31,056 bases of DNA from RGIG3701 sp964438515 (GCA_964438515.1 CAYTLK010000039.1:1-31056); one strand, 5' to 3'; counted from the stretch's first letter, positions 1-8,988 are shown. The notes: generated by a model not told the origin, from the sequence alone. Translations and numbers: made by a program.

Positions 1-99
1 ATCGCCCGTCGCGGCTCGCGACCCCAGACCCCTTTTTCAAAAACTTTTTAATATTGTGTTTTTAAAACTTCCTTTCATTTTTTTCCGGAGTTTTCCATC

Positions 100-1281
100 A
101 TGATCAATAAAATCCTTCTTCTTGGTTCAGGCGAGCTGGGAAAAGAATTTGTAATCGCCGCCAAACGTATGGGGCAGTATGTGATTGCGTGCGACTCGTA
201 CGCCGGTGCGCCCGCCATGCAGGTCGCCGACGAGTGCGAAGTTTTCAGTATGCTGGACGGTGACGCGCTCGACGCCGCCGTCAAAAAGCACAAACCGGAC
301 ATTATTGTCCCAGAAATCGAAGCAATTCGTACAGAAAGACTATACGAATTTGAAAAGCAGGGTGTTCGGGTGATTCCGAGCGCTCGGGCGGTCAATTTCA
401 CGATGAATCGCCGCGCGATTCGGGATCTTGCACACGACGAACTCAAACTTCAGACCGCCAACTACGTGTACGCGAAAACACGGGAAGAGTTTGACGCTGC
501 GGTAAAGAAAATCGGTTTTCCGTGCATCGTGAAGCCGCTGATGTCGTCGTCGGGAAAGGGACAGTCGAAAATTGAGGGTCCGACGGACATTGATCACGCA
601 TGGGAATATGGGATTTCGGGGAGCCGCGGCGATATTGTGGAAATGATCGTCGAGGAATTCATTCCGTTTGATTACGAAATCACGCTTATGACGGTGACGC
701 AGCGTTCAGGAAAAACGCTGTTCTGCCCGCCGATCGGACACGTACAGAAGGGCGGCGACTATCAGGAGAGTTTCCAGCCGATGCCGATGAAACCCGAACA
801 TTTACAGGCGGCGCAGGAAATGGCCGACAAAGTGACGCGGGCACTTACGGGAACGGGAATTTGGGGGGTTGAGTTCTTCATTTCGAACGAAAAAGGGGTC
901 TATTTCTCCGAACTTTCGCCTCGTCCGCACGACACAGGAATGGTGACGCTCACAAACACGCAGAATCTCAGTGAGTTTGAGCTTCATTTGTACGCCGTTC
1001 TGGGACTTCCGATTACGGAAATTCAGCTTTTGAAAGCGGGCGCGTCCGCTGTGATTCCAGCCCCTGGCGCGAGTCCGAACCCGCCGGAATATGAGGGCGT
1101 GGAAGAGGCGCTTCAATTTCCGAATACGTACGTTCGTATTTTCGGAAAGCCTTCAACACGTACGAAACGCCGAATGGGTGTGGCGGTTACGTATGATGAA
1201 CTCGGAACGGACCTCAATCTTCTGCGGGACCGCGCGAAAGCGGCGGCGGCAAAGGTGAAGGTCATTTTGCGCGAGTCTTGA
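100..1281 (+). CDS. purT: Formate-dependent phosphoribosylglycinamide formyltransferase (PurT, GAR transformylase 2)
   Basis: PurT converts GAR to formyl-GAR with formate and ATP in cytoplasmic purine synthesis, replacing the folate-dependent PurN. The 393-residue product matches the usual family length of about 390. It opens with the nucleotide-binding fold (LLLGSGELGKE, residues 6-16). A glycine-rich ATP-grasp loop SSSGKGQS lies near residue 150, and the metal/ATP-binding segment ELSPRPHDTGMVT near residue 272. GGAG at 87-90 is 9 nt before this ATG, which supports the start. The gene stands alone: no other pur gene is in the window, and two hairpins follow the stop. The assignment is secure from family-wide motifs. 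Confidence 0.96.
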   Translation: MINKILLLGSGELGKEFVIAAKRMGQYVIACDSYAGAPAMQVADECEVFSMLDGDALDAAVKKHKPDIIVPEIEAIRTERLYEFEKQGVRVIPSARAVNFTMNRRAIRDLAHDELKLQTANYVYAKTREEFDAAVKKIGFPCIVKPLMSSSGKGQSKIEGPTDIDHAWEYGISGSRGDIVEMIVEEFIPFDYEITLMTVTQRSGKTLFCPPIGHVQKGGDYQESFQPMPMKPEHLQAAQEMADKVTRALTGTGIWGVEFFISNEKGVYFSELSPRPHDTGMVTLTNTQNLSEFELHLYAVLGLPITEIQLLKAGASAVIPAPGASPNPPEYEGVEEALQFPNTYVRIFGKPSTRTKRRMGVAVTYDELGTDLNLLRDRAKAAAAKVKVILRES

Positions 1282-1308
1282 TTTTCTCCCAATTTACAGA
1301 ACGCCAAA

Positions 1309-1378
1309 CGTTCTTCTGATTCCAAAGAACGATAATCTGCCGACTTTTGGAGTGCGGGAACAACTCGCGCTCCAAAAG
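1309..1378 (+). terminator. Two consecutive hairpins downstream of purT
   Basis: A 7-bp stem pairs 1309-1315 with 1325-1331. A stronger stem pairs 1344-1356 with 1366-1378 (13 bp with one G-U pair, 9-nt loop). Neither is followed by a T-run, so these could be a factor-assisted terminator, an mRNA 3'-end stabiliser or another RNA structure. The remaining sequence up to the next gene at 1546 shows nothing recognisable. Confidence 0.4.
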
Positions 1379-1545
1379 AGCAACGGATTCAGCAGTTTGA
1401 TGCGTTTCACATGAAAATTTCGCATCGGGCGGTTGCGGCGGCAGTCGTTTCTCCATCAATTCACGATGAAGAAGCGGGAATTTTTTAAAATGATTCTTAT
1501 ACAAAAGTCCGCGCTCGTCATTCGGAAATTGAAACAGGTGTTTTT

Positions 1546-2178
1546 ATGAATCCTCAAACCCTTTATCCCTCCCAATACGATCATTTTACCGTTTATTTGA
1601 AAAACGTTGTGAATAATCCGTTTATCGAAATCGGGGATTACACGATGTTCCACGATTTTCTGAACGATCCGAGGGATTTTGAAAAAAATTGTGTGCTGTA
1701 CCATTATCCGTACGCAAATAACGACCGACTGAAAATCGGCAAATTCTGTTCCATTGCAGCCGGAGCGAAATTCATCTTTAATGCCGCAAATCACACGCTG
1801 AACTCGCTGTCGAACTACCCGTTTCCCGTACTCAATGCGGAGTGGAACGTTCCCGACATGAAAACGACCGACGCATGGGACAATCACGGCGGCATCACCG
1901 TCGGAAACGATGTTTGGATCGGGTTCGAAGCGTTGATTCTCGCAGGCGTGACCATCGGCGACGGCGCAATTATCGGTTCGCGGGCCGTCGTGACGAAAGA
2001 TGTTCCTCCGTACACGATTGTGGGCGGCGTACCGGCGAAAATCATCCGGAAACGCTTCGACGACGCGACGATTTCCGAACTTCAGAAACTCGAATGGTGG
2101 AACTGGCCCGACGAACGAATCCAGCGCGCCATTCCCGCCGTCCAGTCCGGCGATCTGGAAGCGTTAAAGCGGTGTTAG
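1546..2178 (+). CDS. Vat/XAT-family hexapeptide-repeat O-acetyltransferase
   Basis: The 210-residue protein has a left-handed beta-helix, visible as hexapeptide periodicity in IGKFCSIAAGAKFI (64-77) and again from GGITVGNDVWIG through GVTIGDGAIIGSRAVVTKDV (about 118-150). It ends with the typical PPYTIVGGVPAKIIRKRF segment. His83 in NHTLNSLSNYPF sits where the catalytic histidine of the xenobiotic acetyltransferase (Vat/CatB) family is found. Members transfer acetyl from acetyl-CoA to hydroxyl groups on streptogramin A, chloramphenicol or sugars. The substrate cannot be told from sequence, and an envelope-sugar role is as likely as antibiotic inactivation. CAGGTG about 9 nt upstream may serve as ribosome-binding site. 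Confidence 0.88.
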   Translation: MNPQTLYPSQYDHFTVYLKNVVNNPFIEIGDYTMFHDFLNDPRDFEKNCVLYHYPYANNDRLKIGKFCSIAAGAKFIFNAANHTLNSLSNYPFPVLNAEWNVPDMKTTDAWDNHGGITVGNDVWIGFEALILAGVTIGDGAIIGSRAVVTKDVPPYTIVGGVPAKIIRKRFDDATISELQKLEWWNWPDERIQRAIPAVQSGDLEALKRC

Positions 2179-2306
2179 GACTCGAGTTTTCACATTCCTC
2201 AACCCGTGGAGGAGATAGAAAATTTAAAGAAAAAGGAATAAAACGAAAAAAGAATGCAAAATTTGGAAAATTTTCGGATAAATTTCGAAAGTCGTGTTCC
2301 TAGGGG

Positions 2307-2334
2307 TTGTTAAAATTCTCAGATTCGTTACAAT
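2307..2334 (+). promoter_or_regulatory. Sigma-70-type promoter upstream of plsC
   Basis: TTGTTA at 2307-2312 and TACAAT at 2329-2334 are separated by 16 nt. Transcription would begin near 2341, about 130 nt before the proposed plsC start. A short frame from 2365 (about 44 codons) lies in this leader, but it has no convincing ribosome-binding site and is not called. Confidence 0.5.
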
Positions 2335-2473
2335 AAATGATTGGAAAGAAGAAATTGTGTCCTGATGGTTTATACCCGGCGCATTGTGAATTCCCGCTTT
2401 CCCGCCGTTCGCGCAAAAGTGAAGCGACAGGGAAACGGAACCCGTACGACCGCTGAAAATGAAGTAATGAAGA

Positions 2474-3265
2474 ATGGAAAACCCCATTGTTTCCCCTAAC
2501 GACGCCCCTGCCGACGAGAAAACGAACGTTCCTGAAGCGCCCGTAATGAACGTTCCNNNNNNNNNNNNNNNNNNNNNNNNNNNNNNNNNNNNNNNNNNNN
2601 NNNNNNNNNNNNNNNNNNNNNNNNNNNNNNNNNNNNNNNNNNNNNNNNNNNNNNNNTGGGTCGGCCGAGCGTTATTTTCAGGTCTCGCCCGTTTTTTGAG
2701 CGGCGCGTCTTCGAGCTGGATTTCGTCGCAGCCCGACACGTGTCAGCGGGTTTATTTTGCGAATCATACGAGCCATCTCGATATTCTCGTCATTTGGTCG
2801 GCTCTTCCGAGTTACGTGCGTCGTTACGTGCGTCCGGTGGCGGCAAACGATTATTGGAGTAAAGGAATCGTGCGTCCGTACATCGCCAAACGACTGTTCA
2901 ACGCGATTCTTCTCGAACGTCACAACGTTCGCGCGCACCATAATCCCGTCGATTTTATGCTTGAGGAAATGGGGGACCGTTACTCCATCATCATTTTTCC
3001 AGAGGGCGGGCGTCAGTCGTCCGGAACGATGGCCGAGTTCAAAAGCGGACTGTATTACATGTGCAAACGCCGTCCCGAACTGGAGCTGATTCCGATTTAC
3101 ATCGACAATATGAATCGTATTTTACCGCGCGGATCCGTTTTGCCGGTGCCGTTGTTGAGTCACGTCATGTTTGGACCTCCGATGTGGCTCGAAGAAAATG
3201 AAAAGAAGCAGGATTTTCTGGAGCGCGCCCGACAGGCTGTGCTGAATTTGAAAAAACTGCAGTAA
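2474..3265 (+). CDS. plsC: 1-acyl-sn-glycerol-3-phosphate acyltransferase (PlsC-like), interrupted by an assembly gap
   Basis: This LPLAT-family enzyme would acylate lysophosphatidic acid to phosphatidic acid at the inner membrane. After the gap, the HX4D catalytic motif is NHTSHLD (His about 98, Asp about 103). The acceptor-binding motif FPEGGRQSSGTM follows near residue 175. A stop codon lies just upstream in frame, so 2474 is the earliest possible ATG; there is no strong ribosome-binding site. Before the gap, the protein begins with about 28 Pro/Glu/Val-rich residues containing a repeated NVPE unit. The frame is open across 100 N, but the real length missing is unknown, so the N-terminus and total length are uncertain. 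It lies 61 nt before cdsA, whose enzyme uses phosphatidic acid. Confidence 0.85.
   Translation: MENPIVSPNDAPADEKTNVPEAPVMNVXXXXXXXXXXXXXXXXXXXXXXXXXXXXXXXXXXWVGRALFSGLARFLSGASSSWISSQPDTCQRVYFANHTSHLDILVIWSALPSYVRRYVRPVAANDYWSKGIVRPYIAKRLFNAILLERHNVRAHHNPVDFMLEEMGDRYSIIIFPEGGRQSSGTMAEFKSGLYYMCKRRPELELIPIYIDNMNRILPRGSVLPVPLLSHVMFGPPMWLEENEKKQDFLERARQAVLNLKKLQ
2557..2656. other. Assembly gap 1 (100 N) inside plsC
   Basis: The run is exactly 100 N, the usual placeholder for unknown length. The left edge ends in the start of a second copy of a 24-nt unit (from 2525, coding NVPEAPVM), so a tandem repeat probably broke the assembly. Confidence 0.95.
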
Positions 3266-3326
3266 TCGTGCAATTTTCATTTTCGTTGTTTGAAACCGCC
3301 TGTAATTCCTGTTTAGGGATGAAAAT

Positions 3327-4286
3327 ATGGGAAATATTTACATATTCAGCTTTTATATCGGAGTGCTCGCCCTTCTGGGTGTCGCTTCCATCACGACCGG
3401 GATATTGAAACGTCAGCAAAACTCCGGTTTCGACCCTTTGATTCTCGACAAATTCACGGCCGAAATCTGGGGCTGGTGGATGATGATGGTTTTTGCGGCC
3501 TTCGCGTGGCTCAGTACGGGATTCGTCATTTTCCTCTTCGGCTGTATGTCCTTCTGGGCGATGCGCGAGTTCATCACCCTCATTCCCACTCGTCAGGCGG
3601 ACCATCGGGCGCTTTTCCTCCTTTTTTTCTTCTGCATCCCGCTGCAGTACATCTTCGTCTGGCTCGAAATGTACAGCGTGTATTCCGTCCTGATTCCGTC
3701 GTACATTTTTCTAACGATTCCCATGGTCATTGCGGCCTTCGGTGATACAAAGTACTATTTAACACGCATCACTCAAATCTCCGTCTCCCTCTTGATTTGC
3801 GTTTACAGCCTGAGTTTCGCCTCCGCCATTCTGACGTTTCCGCTCTCGACCCCCGTCGAAAAAGCGGGACTCCTCTTCTTTTTCCTTTTGATGACGCAGC
3901 TTTCCGAAATTTTCCCGTTCCTCACACGTCACTTTTTCACCAATCCGCATCCCATCGCGCCGGAAATCAACACCTCCAAAACCTGGGAGGGCCTGTTTTT
4001 CAGCCTCGTCGGAACGTCGTTCATCGGCACGCTTTTGTATCCTGTGACTCCTTTTCCCTTTTGGGCGGCGGGACTCATCGCGCTGGCGGTTGCGCTCATG
4101 GGTTTCGGCGGCTCGCTCACACTTTCTGCCATCAAACGCGACCGCGGCGTGCGCGACTACGGGACGCTCGTCGTGGGACACGGCGGAATCCTCGACCGAA
4201 TCGATTCCGTTTGTTTTGCCGCTCCCGTTTTTTATCATTTGACGCTGATTTTCCTTACGTACAAGGACGTTTTCGCACCGCATTAA
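3327..4286 (+). CDS. cdsA: Phosphatidate cytidylyltransferase (CdsA)
   Basis: CdsA makes CDP-diacylglycerol from phosphatidic acid and CTP, the branch point for bacterial phospholipids. The protein has 319 residues and about eight hydrophobic segments. It carries the C-terminal CdsA signature at roughly residues 265-291, SAIKRDRGVRDYG followed by GHGGILDRID. In this signature the usual K-D pair after KR appears as V-R-D; the Gly-His-Gly-Gly and D-R-x-D residues are intact. The ATG follows a weak AGGG element. It sits directly behind plsC on the same strand, giving consecutive pathway steps and a likely shared transcript. Confidence 0.93.
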   Translation: MGNIYIFSFYIGVLALLGVASITTGILKRQQNSGFDPLILDKFTAEIWGWWMMMVFAAFAWLSTGFVIFLFGCMSFWAMREFITLIPTRQADHRALFLLFFFCIPLQYIFVWLEMYSVYSVLIPSYIFLTIPMVIAAFGDTKYYLTRITQISVSLLICVYSLSFASAILTFPLSTPVEKAGLLFFFLLMTQLSEIFPFLTRHFFTNPHPIAPEINTSKTWEGLFFSLVGTSFIGTLLYPVTPFPFWAAGLIALAVALMGFGGSLTLSAIKRDRGVRDYGTLVVGHGGILDRIDSVCFAAPVFYHLTLIFLTYKDVFAPH

Positions 4287-4386
4287 GTTTCCATACGGTT
4301 TCCATTTTGAGGGAAAACGCCGCATTCATCCTCAAGCGTTTCGCCCTTTTGTTTCCAGTACACCAATTCAGTAAAGATCCTAAATT

Positions 4387-6432
4387 ATGCCGTCACCCAC
4401 TCCTCAAGATCCGAATCGCCGTCCGCTGCGTCCTCAGCCTCTGAAACCCGTGCCGGTTTCCGCTGACACGCCGACTTCTGCATCGAAAAAACCAGGGACT
4501 TCAGGAAAGAACCGTCTGGGAAACCGACCGATTCCCGTCACCGCCCCGGAGGAGGTGAAGCAGTTTTCCGCCGAAGCGCTTTCGTTTAATGCGGCTCTGT
4601 CGGAAAGTTCCGACATCTCGTTTTTGCCGGAAAAGGATCCGTACCTTTCCAAGGCTTTCACGGTAAAAGAAGAGGGCGAAGACGAAGCTGAAGAAGAGGA
4701 ACTGACGGAAAAAATCGCACAGGGGGCGCCGCCGTGGCTCATCAGTACGATTTTTCACGTAATTGTACTGCTGATTTTCGCGCTCATGTTCACACTCACT
4801 CCGCCGAAACAGAAACCGATCGTGATTGAGTGCGTGACGGTCCTTGAGGAAGAAGAGGTCGTGGAAGAGGAAGAGATTTACAACGAAGAAATCGGCGTGC
4901 AGGACGAAATCGAGACAGAAGTTTCGATGCCGGACACGGAAGAAGCGTCGGAAATGGCGGAGGAGGACAATCCGGTGGAGGATCCGATGCTGGAACCCGA
5001 GGCGGCTCCGATTACGGAAACAGGAACGCTCGCCGCCAACACGAAAGAAGCGCCGGTGGGTGCGCGTTTTGACGGTCGAAATCCCGGCGGACGACGCGGT
5101 CTGCTTGGAAGGTACGGCGGAACGAAATCCACGGAGGACGCGGTAGAAATGGGGCTCGAGTGGCTCGCACGTCAGCAGGACAAAAAAAACGGCGCGAACC
5201 GCGGCTCTTGGAGCCTTGCGGGCCCCTATTCGGACGGTCTCGAAGGGGGTGAAAACCGCATCGCCGCCACCGCGATGGCGCTTCTCGCGTTTCAGGGAGC
5301 CGGATACACGCAGCACCCGCCGAAAATCACCGAGGAGGAACGTTCTTCCAAGAAAAAGAAGGAAAAAGCGCTGAAAAACATCAAAGACCTCAGTAAATAT
5401 CGTCAGGTGGTTGCGAGCGGATGGACGTGGCTGCTGAAACAGCAGGGGCCGGAAGGTCAGTTTTTGCCGACCGAAGCGCCGTACAATCATACTTTTTACA
5501 CGCATGCGCAGGCGACGATTGCGTTGTGTGAACTGTACGGAATGACGAAAGAACCCCGATATCGCGGGCCGGCTCAAAAGGCGGTACAATTTTTGCTCAA
5601 TATTCAGCATGAAGACGGTGCGTGGCGCTATCTCGCCGACCGTTCGGAAATGTCTGACCTTTCCGTCACCGGATGGGTGTTGATGGCGTTTCAGAGTGCG
5701 CGAATGGCGGGTCTCGATGTGCCGCAGGACGCGCTCGATCGAATTAGTTCGTACCTCGACAAAAATAGTGTAGAAGATGCAACTTATTACCGATACACTA
5801 TTCAAGAGGCCTATCCCAGTCTTTCGATGACCGCCGAAGGGATTCTTTGTCGTCAATATTTGGGATGGAGCCAGAACGATCCGCGAATGGAAAAGGCGCT
5901 CGACCGCGTTCTGAAAGAGGGACTCGTCAGTTTCAAGAACGAAACGGATGTGTATCTCTGGTACTACGCAACGCAGGCGATGCACCACAAAGAGGGACGC
6001 TGGTGGAAAGCGTGGAATGCCGTCATGCGGCAGGAAATTCCGACGCATCAGGTGAAAACGGGACCCGAACGCGGAAGCTGGAGTCCGAATCAGGACCGGT
6101 TCGCCGACGATCAAGGAGGACGGCTCTTCATGACGTGTTTGAACATCTATAATTTAGAAGTTTACTACCGTCATCTGCCGATTTACGCGAAGTTGTTCGA
6201 CGAAAACGGAAAAATGAACCTCGACGCCGTTCCCGACGAAAGCGGTTCCGTCGCGGCTCCGGCTGAAACTCCGAGNNNNNNNNNNNNNNNNNNNNNNNNN
6301 NNNNNNNNNNNNNNNNNNNNNNNNNNNNNNNNNNNNNNNNNNNNNNNNNNNNNNNNNNNNNNNNNNNNNNNNNNNGAAACTCCGAGCGCGGCCGAAACTC
6401 CGAGTGCGGCCGAAACATCATCCGCAAATTAA
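4387..6432 (+). CDS. Membrane-anchored prenyltransferase/squalene-cyclase-like toroid protein
   Basis: The order is: a Pro-rich, charged N-terminus (1-113, probably cytoplasmic); one membrane helix WLISTIFHVIVLLIFALMF (about 117-136); a very acidic linker (about 150-215); and an alpha/alpha-barrel domain (about 245-620). The barrel has repeated helices such as GLEWLARQQ, GWTWLLKQQ and KAVQFLLNIQ, and a QW-like motif QHEDGAW. The tail is a tandem ETPSAA repeat interrupted by gap 2. Toroids of this kind occur in terpene cyclases, prenyltransferases and complement-like proteins. The DxDD or DXD catalytic motif expected of a cyclase was not seen, so a binding or scaffold role outside the inner membrane is plausible. 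Function is unknown. No ribosome-binding site is visible. The frame stays open through the 100 N. Confidence 0.8.
   Translation: MPSPTPQDPNRRPLRPQPLKPVPVSADTPTSASKKPGTSGKNRLGNRPIPVTAPEEVKQFSAEALSFNAALSESSDISFLPEKDPYLSKAFTVKEEGEDEAEEEELTEKIAQGAPPWLISTIFHVIVLLIFALMFTLTPPKQKPIVIECVTVLEEEEVVEEEEIYNEEIGVQDEIETEVSMPDTEEASEMAEEDNPVEDPMLEPEAAPITETGTLAANTKEAPVGARFDGRNPGGRRGLLGRYGGTKSTEDAVEMGLEWLARQQDKKNGANRGSWSLAGPYSDGLEGGENRIAATAMALLAFQGAGYTQHPPKITEEERSSKKKKEKALKNIKDLSKYRQVVASGWTWLLKQQGPEGQFLPTEAPYNHTFYTHAQATIALCELYGMTKEPRYRGPAQKAVQFLLNIQHEDGAWRYLADRSEMSDLSVTGWVLMAFQSARMAGLDVPQDALDRISSYLDKNSVEDATYYRYTIQEAYPSLSMTAEGILCRQYLGWSQNDPRMEKALDRVLKEGLVSFKNETDVYLWYYATQAMHHKEGRWWKAWNAVMRQEIPTHQVKTGPERGSWSPNQDRFADDQGGRLFMTCLNIYNLEVYYRHLPIYAKLFDENGKMNLDAVPDESGSVAAPAETPXXXXXXXXXXXXXXXXXXXXXXXXXXXXXXXXXXETPSAAETPSAAETSSAN
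6276..6375. other. Assembly gap 2 (100 N) in the toroid protein tail
   Basis: Exactly 100 N. The 11 nt before the gap (6265-6275) are identical to the 11 nt after it (6376-6386), both being the start of the 18-nt repeat unit. The reading frame is kept whether the N run stays or the 11-nt overlap is merged. Confidence 0.95.
6376..6417 (+). repeat. 18-nt tandem repeat coding ETPSAA
   Basis: Units at 6376-6393 and 6394-6411 differ by one base, with a further partial unit to 6417. The same unit begins before the gap at 6265, so the array is longer than shown. It encodes a Glu-Thr-Pro-Ser-Ala-Ala tail, probably disordered. Confidence 0.85.
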
Positions 6433-6485
6433 GGATTCACTCCCCCCACATATTTCAATCGTTTTTCAGAAATTCAGGGTTTAAA

Positions 6486-8900
6486 ATGACACAGAAATCA
6501 AAAATTTCGTTTTTATCCCTCATTTTTTTCGTGACGGGAATCGCCTCTCTTCAGGCCGCCACGTACGAAATTAATACGGACACGACGTTTTCGAACGATT
6601 ATTCTGCAGCCGTGAATGCGTTCGACTCCATCACGGTCAATTCCGCAACCGTCACGTGCGACTCCTCAGCGACTGGAAGCGGCGTGACGCGCAACTGGTA
6701 CGTGAATTCCGGGACGCTCATCACATCCAGCACCGCCGGCTCTCTCACCAACGTCGACGCAAAATTCGGTTCAGGAATTCTGTACATGAATAACAGCACC
6801 CTTGCAGCCGTCACAAACCGCGGAAACGTGAATAACAACATCGTCGTCACAGGAACCCTAACCCTCAATTCTGCCGAGCCCGGCCTCAACGTTTACGGCG
6901 ACATTTCGGGCGACTCCACAACGAGCATTCAACGAAACGGTGGTTATTGTGCGTATATCTACGGCGATAATTCCAGCTTTGCCGGCGCGTGGTACTTGAA
7001 TGCCGACTATTTGGGGATCAACAGCGCAAACAGTCTGGGAACCGGAACCATTCATTACAACGGCGGGGCTTTGAACAATAAAAACTGGGCGGCTGCAACG
7101 CTCAGCAACGCCATTTCAATCGACAAAAAAATCATTCATTTCTCGACGGACGGCTCCTCCATCACCCTCACGGGCAAACTGACGGGAAGCGCCGACATCT
7201 CGCTTTGTTCGAACCACTACCGCGCTACAACCACCACCAACTTGCGCGGCGACGGATCCGAATTTACCGGGAATTGGACGATCAGCGAGACGAACACTTT
7301 AAACGAAAACACCCGTTCGACAGCACTCGTCGTCACGACGAACAACGCGAATCCCGTCAAAAACACCGCCGCCAGTTCCGATGACCGATTCGGCTCCGGC
7401 TCAATCACGATCGGACACGGCGTTTTAGGTGTTTCGAGCGACGTAAACCTCGCGTACGTTCATAATAACGTCGCCCTAGCTTCCTACACCCAAACCACCG
7501 ATGGAACCGACTCCACCGTCTCGAGTCTCACCCCCTTTTCCTTCGACGGCAAACAGCTTTTCCTCACGGGAAACCTCAGCGGCACATGCAGCGTCACGAT
7601 TTCCAACACGATTGCTCCCGCTTATAACAGCGTCAAAAGTCGGCTCTACCTCATGGGAAACAACGCCTCCTTCAGCGGCGACTGGATTCTGACGAACACC
7701 TTCCTCGTTTCCAACGCGGGAAACACCTCCGGAAAAGCTTTCGGAACCGGAACCATTTACCTCAAGGGCGGCTCCGGTCTCGTCGGTTGGAGTTCCACAA
7801 GCACGACCAATACTTACAACACAAGTCGTGCCGACACGTACATTTACAACAAGATCGAGAATTCCGGCACAAATTTCCTCGTAAGCAGCGGCGACACGAT
7901 TTCCGGCGGAACCAGCAACCCGAACTTTCAGTTGAATCTGCGCGGCGACATTTCCGGTGACGGACTCCTCGTCCGCGTCGGAGGCGGTTACAAATGCACC
8001 CTCGCGGGGAATAATTCGGCTTACACGGGCGACTGGCTCCTCGTTTCCGACTACGTGACGACCGGGAACGCCGCAAGTAACGCCGGAAACGACGCCGCGA
8101 CGCACACCGACCACGGTTTCGGTTCCGGAACCATCTACTTTAACGGCGGCGGAATCCAATCCAGCCCCGCGATTTTCAACAATATAACCGTCAATACCGG
8201 AAAAACAGGATACTTCCGCAATTCCAGCATGACGCTGTACGGAACCGTTTCCGTCGATAAAAATGCGTCTCTCACAATGTTTGAAACCGGAAACACCCTC
8301 ACGATTGCTGGAAAGCTGCAGGGACTCGGAACCGTAAATTCACGAATTGCAACGACTTCCGGAAGCACCATCGCGCCGGGCGTCGTCGGAATTTCCGTTT
8401 ACGACGGCTCTTACAACAAAACGACGGTGACGGACACAAACATCGGAACGCTCACATTCACGCGCAACCTTGCGCTGGGAAGCGGAACCATGCTCGAAAT
8501 TGAGGCCGCAAGTCTCACAAATTACGACAAAATCGCCCTGAAAATCACGGATTCAAACTATTCAAACGCGCTGTCCCTCGACGGCGTCACAATCAGCCTC
8601 CTTTTTGATAAAGATTTTGATTTCAGTCAGTTTCAGTATCAGAATGAATATTTTTCAGAAATCATTACCGGCGCGGAACTCAGCGGAACTCCGACCCTCG
8701 TTTACGATGCGGAGGTGTTTAAGCAGGCGTACGACACCGCTTTTCTTGTCGCAAATATAACGGACGGAAAGCTTGTTCTTTACGCGAGCGGCGACCCCGC
8801 AGCGCTTCCCGAACCCGCCAGCTGGCTGCTGCTCGCTGCAGGGGTGTTTTTCGGAAGTTTTTGCGTGAAACGTCGTTTCCAAAAGCACGAATACGCCTGA
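6486..8900 (+). CDS. PEP-CTERM surface protein with autotransporter-type beta-strand repeats
   Basis: The 804-residue secreted protein starts with a signal peptide (MTQKSKISFLSLIFFVTGIA, cut near residue 24). The body is Ser/Thr/Asn/Gly-rich with repeating beta-helix modules of the type FGSGTIYFNGGG / LGTGTIHYNGGAL / FGTGTIYLKGGSG, each followed by a GNWTIS or GDWLLV strand. This is the pattern of passenger-associated transport repeats. The C-terminus is a PEP-CTERM sorting signal: PEPASWLLLAAGVFF (from about 775) followed by a basic KRRFQK tail. An exosortase is expected to process this tail, but none lies in the window. CAGGG about 9 nt upstream is the possible ribosome-binding site. Likely a surface or extracellular matrix component; the ligand is unknown. 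Confidence 0.88.
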   Translation: MTQKSKISFLSLIFFVTGIASLQAATYEINTDTTFSNDYSAAVNAFDSITVNSATVTCDSSATGSGVTRNWYVNSGTLITSSTAGSLTNVDAKFGSGILYMNNSTLAAVTNRGNVNNNIVVTGTLTLNSAEPGLNVYGDISGDSTTSIQRNGGYCAYIYGDNSSFAGAWYLNADYLGINSANSLGTGTIHYNGGALNNKNWAAATLSNAISIDKKIIHFSTDGSSITLTGKLTGSADISLCSNHYRATTTTNLRGDGSEFTGNWTISETNTLNENTRSTALVVTTNNANPVKNTAASSDDRFGSGSITIGHGVLGVSSDVNLAYVHNNVALASYTQTTDGTDSTVSSLTPFSFDGKQLFLTGNLSGTCSVTISNTIAPAYNSVKSRLYLMGNNASFSGDWILTNTFLVSNAGNTSGKAFGTGTIYLKGGSGLVGWSSTSTTNTYNTSRADTYIYNKIENSGTNFLVSSGDTISGGTSNPNFQLNLRGDISGDGLLVRVGGGYKCTLAGNNSAYTGDWLLVSDYVTTGNAASNAGNDAATHTDHGFGSGTIYFNGGGIQSSPAIFNNITVNTGKTGYFRNSSMTLYGTVSVDKNASLTMFETGNTLTIAGKLQGLGTVNSRIATTSGSTIAPGVVGISVYDGSYNKTTVTDTNIGTLTFTRNLALGSGTMLEIEAASLTNYDKIALKITDSNYSNALSLDGVTISLLFDKDFDFSQFQYQNEYFSEIITGAELSGTPTLVYDAEVFKQAYDTAFLVANITDGKLVLYASGDPAALPEPASWLLLAAGVFFGSFCVKRRFQKHEYA

Positions 8901-8988
8901 CGTTTTTGTACGGAAACCGATGTGAGTTCGAAAACTCGGACTCTCGTCGGCCTCTGAAACAACTTTTCCCTACTTTCCTTCGAAAATT

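Noticed and set aside
2365..2499. Small frame of about 44 codons in the plsC leader
   Set aside because: No ribosome-binding site and no recognisable features. It overlaps the plsC start in another frame.
4501..6114. A 537-codon reverse-strand frame opposite the toroid protein
   Set aside because: Arg/Phe/His-rich shadow with no recognisable domain. The forward strand carries clear membrane and toroid features.
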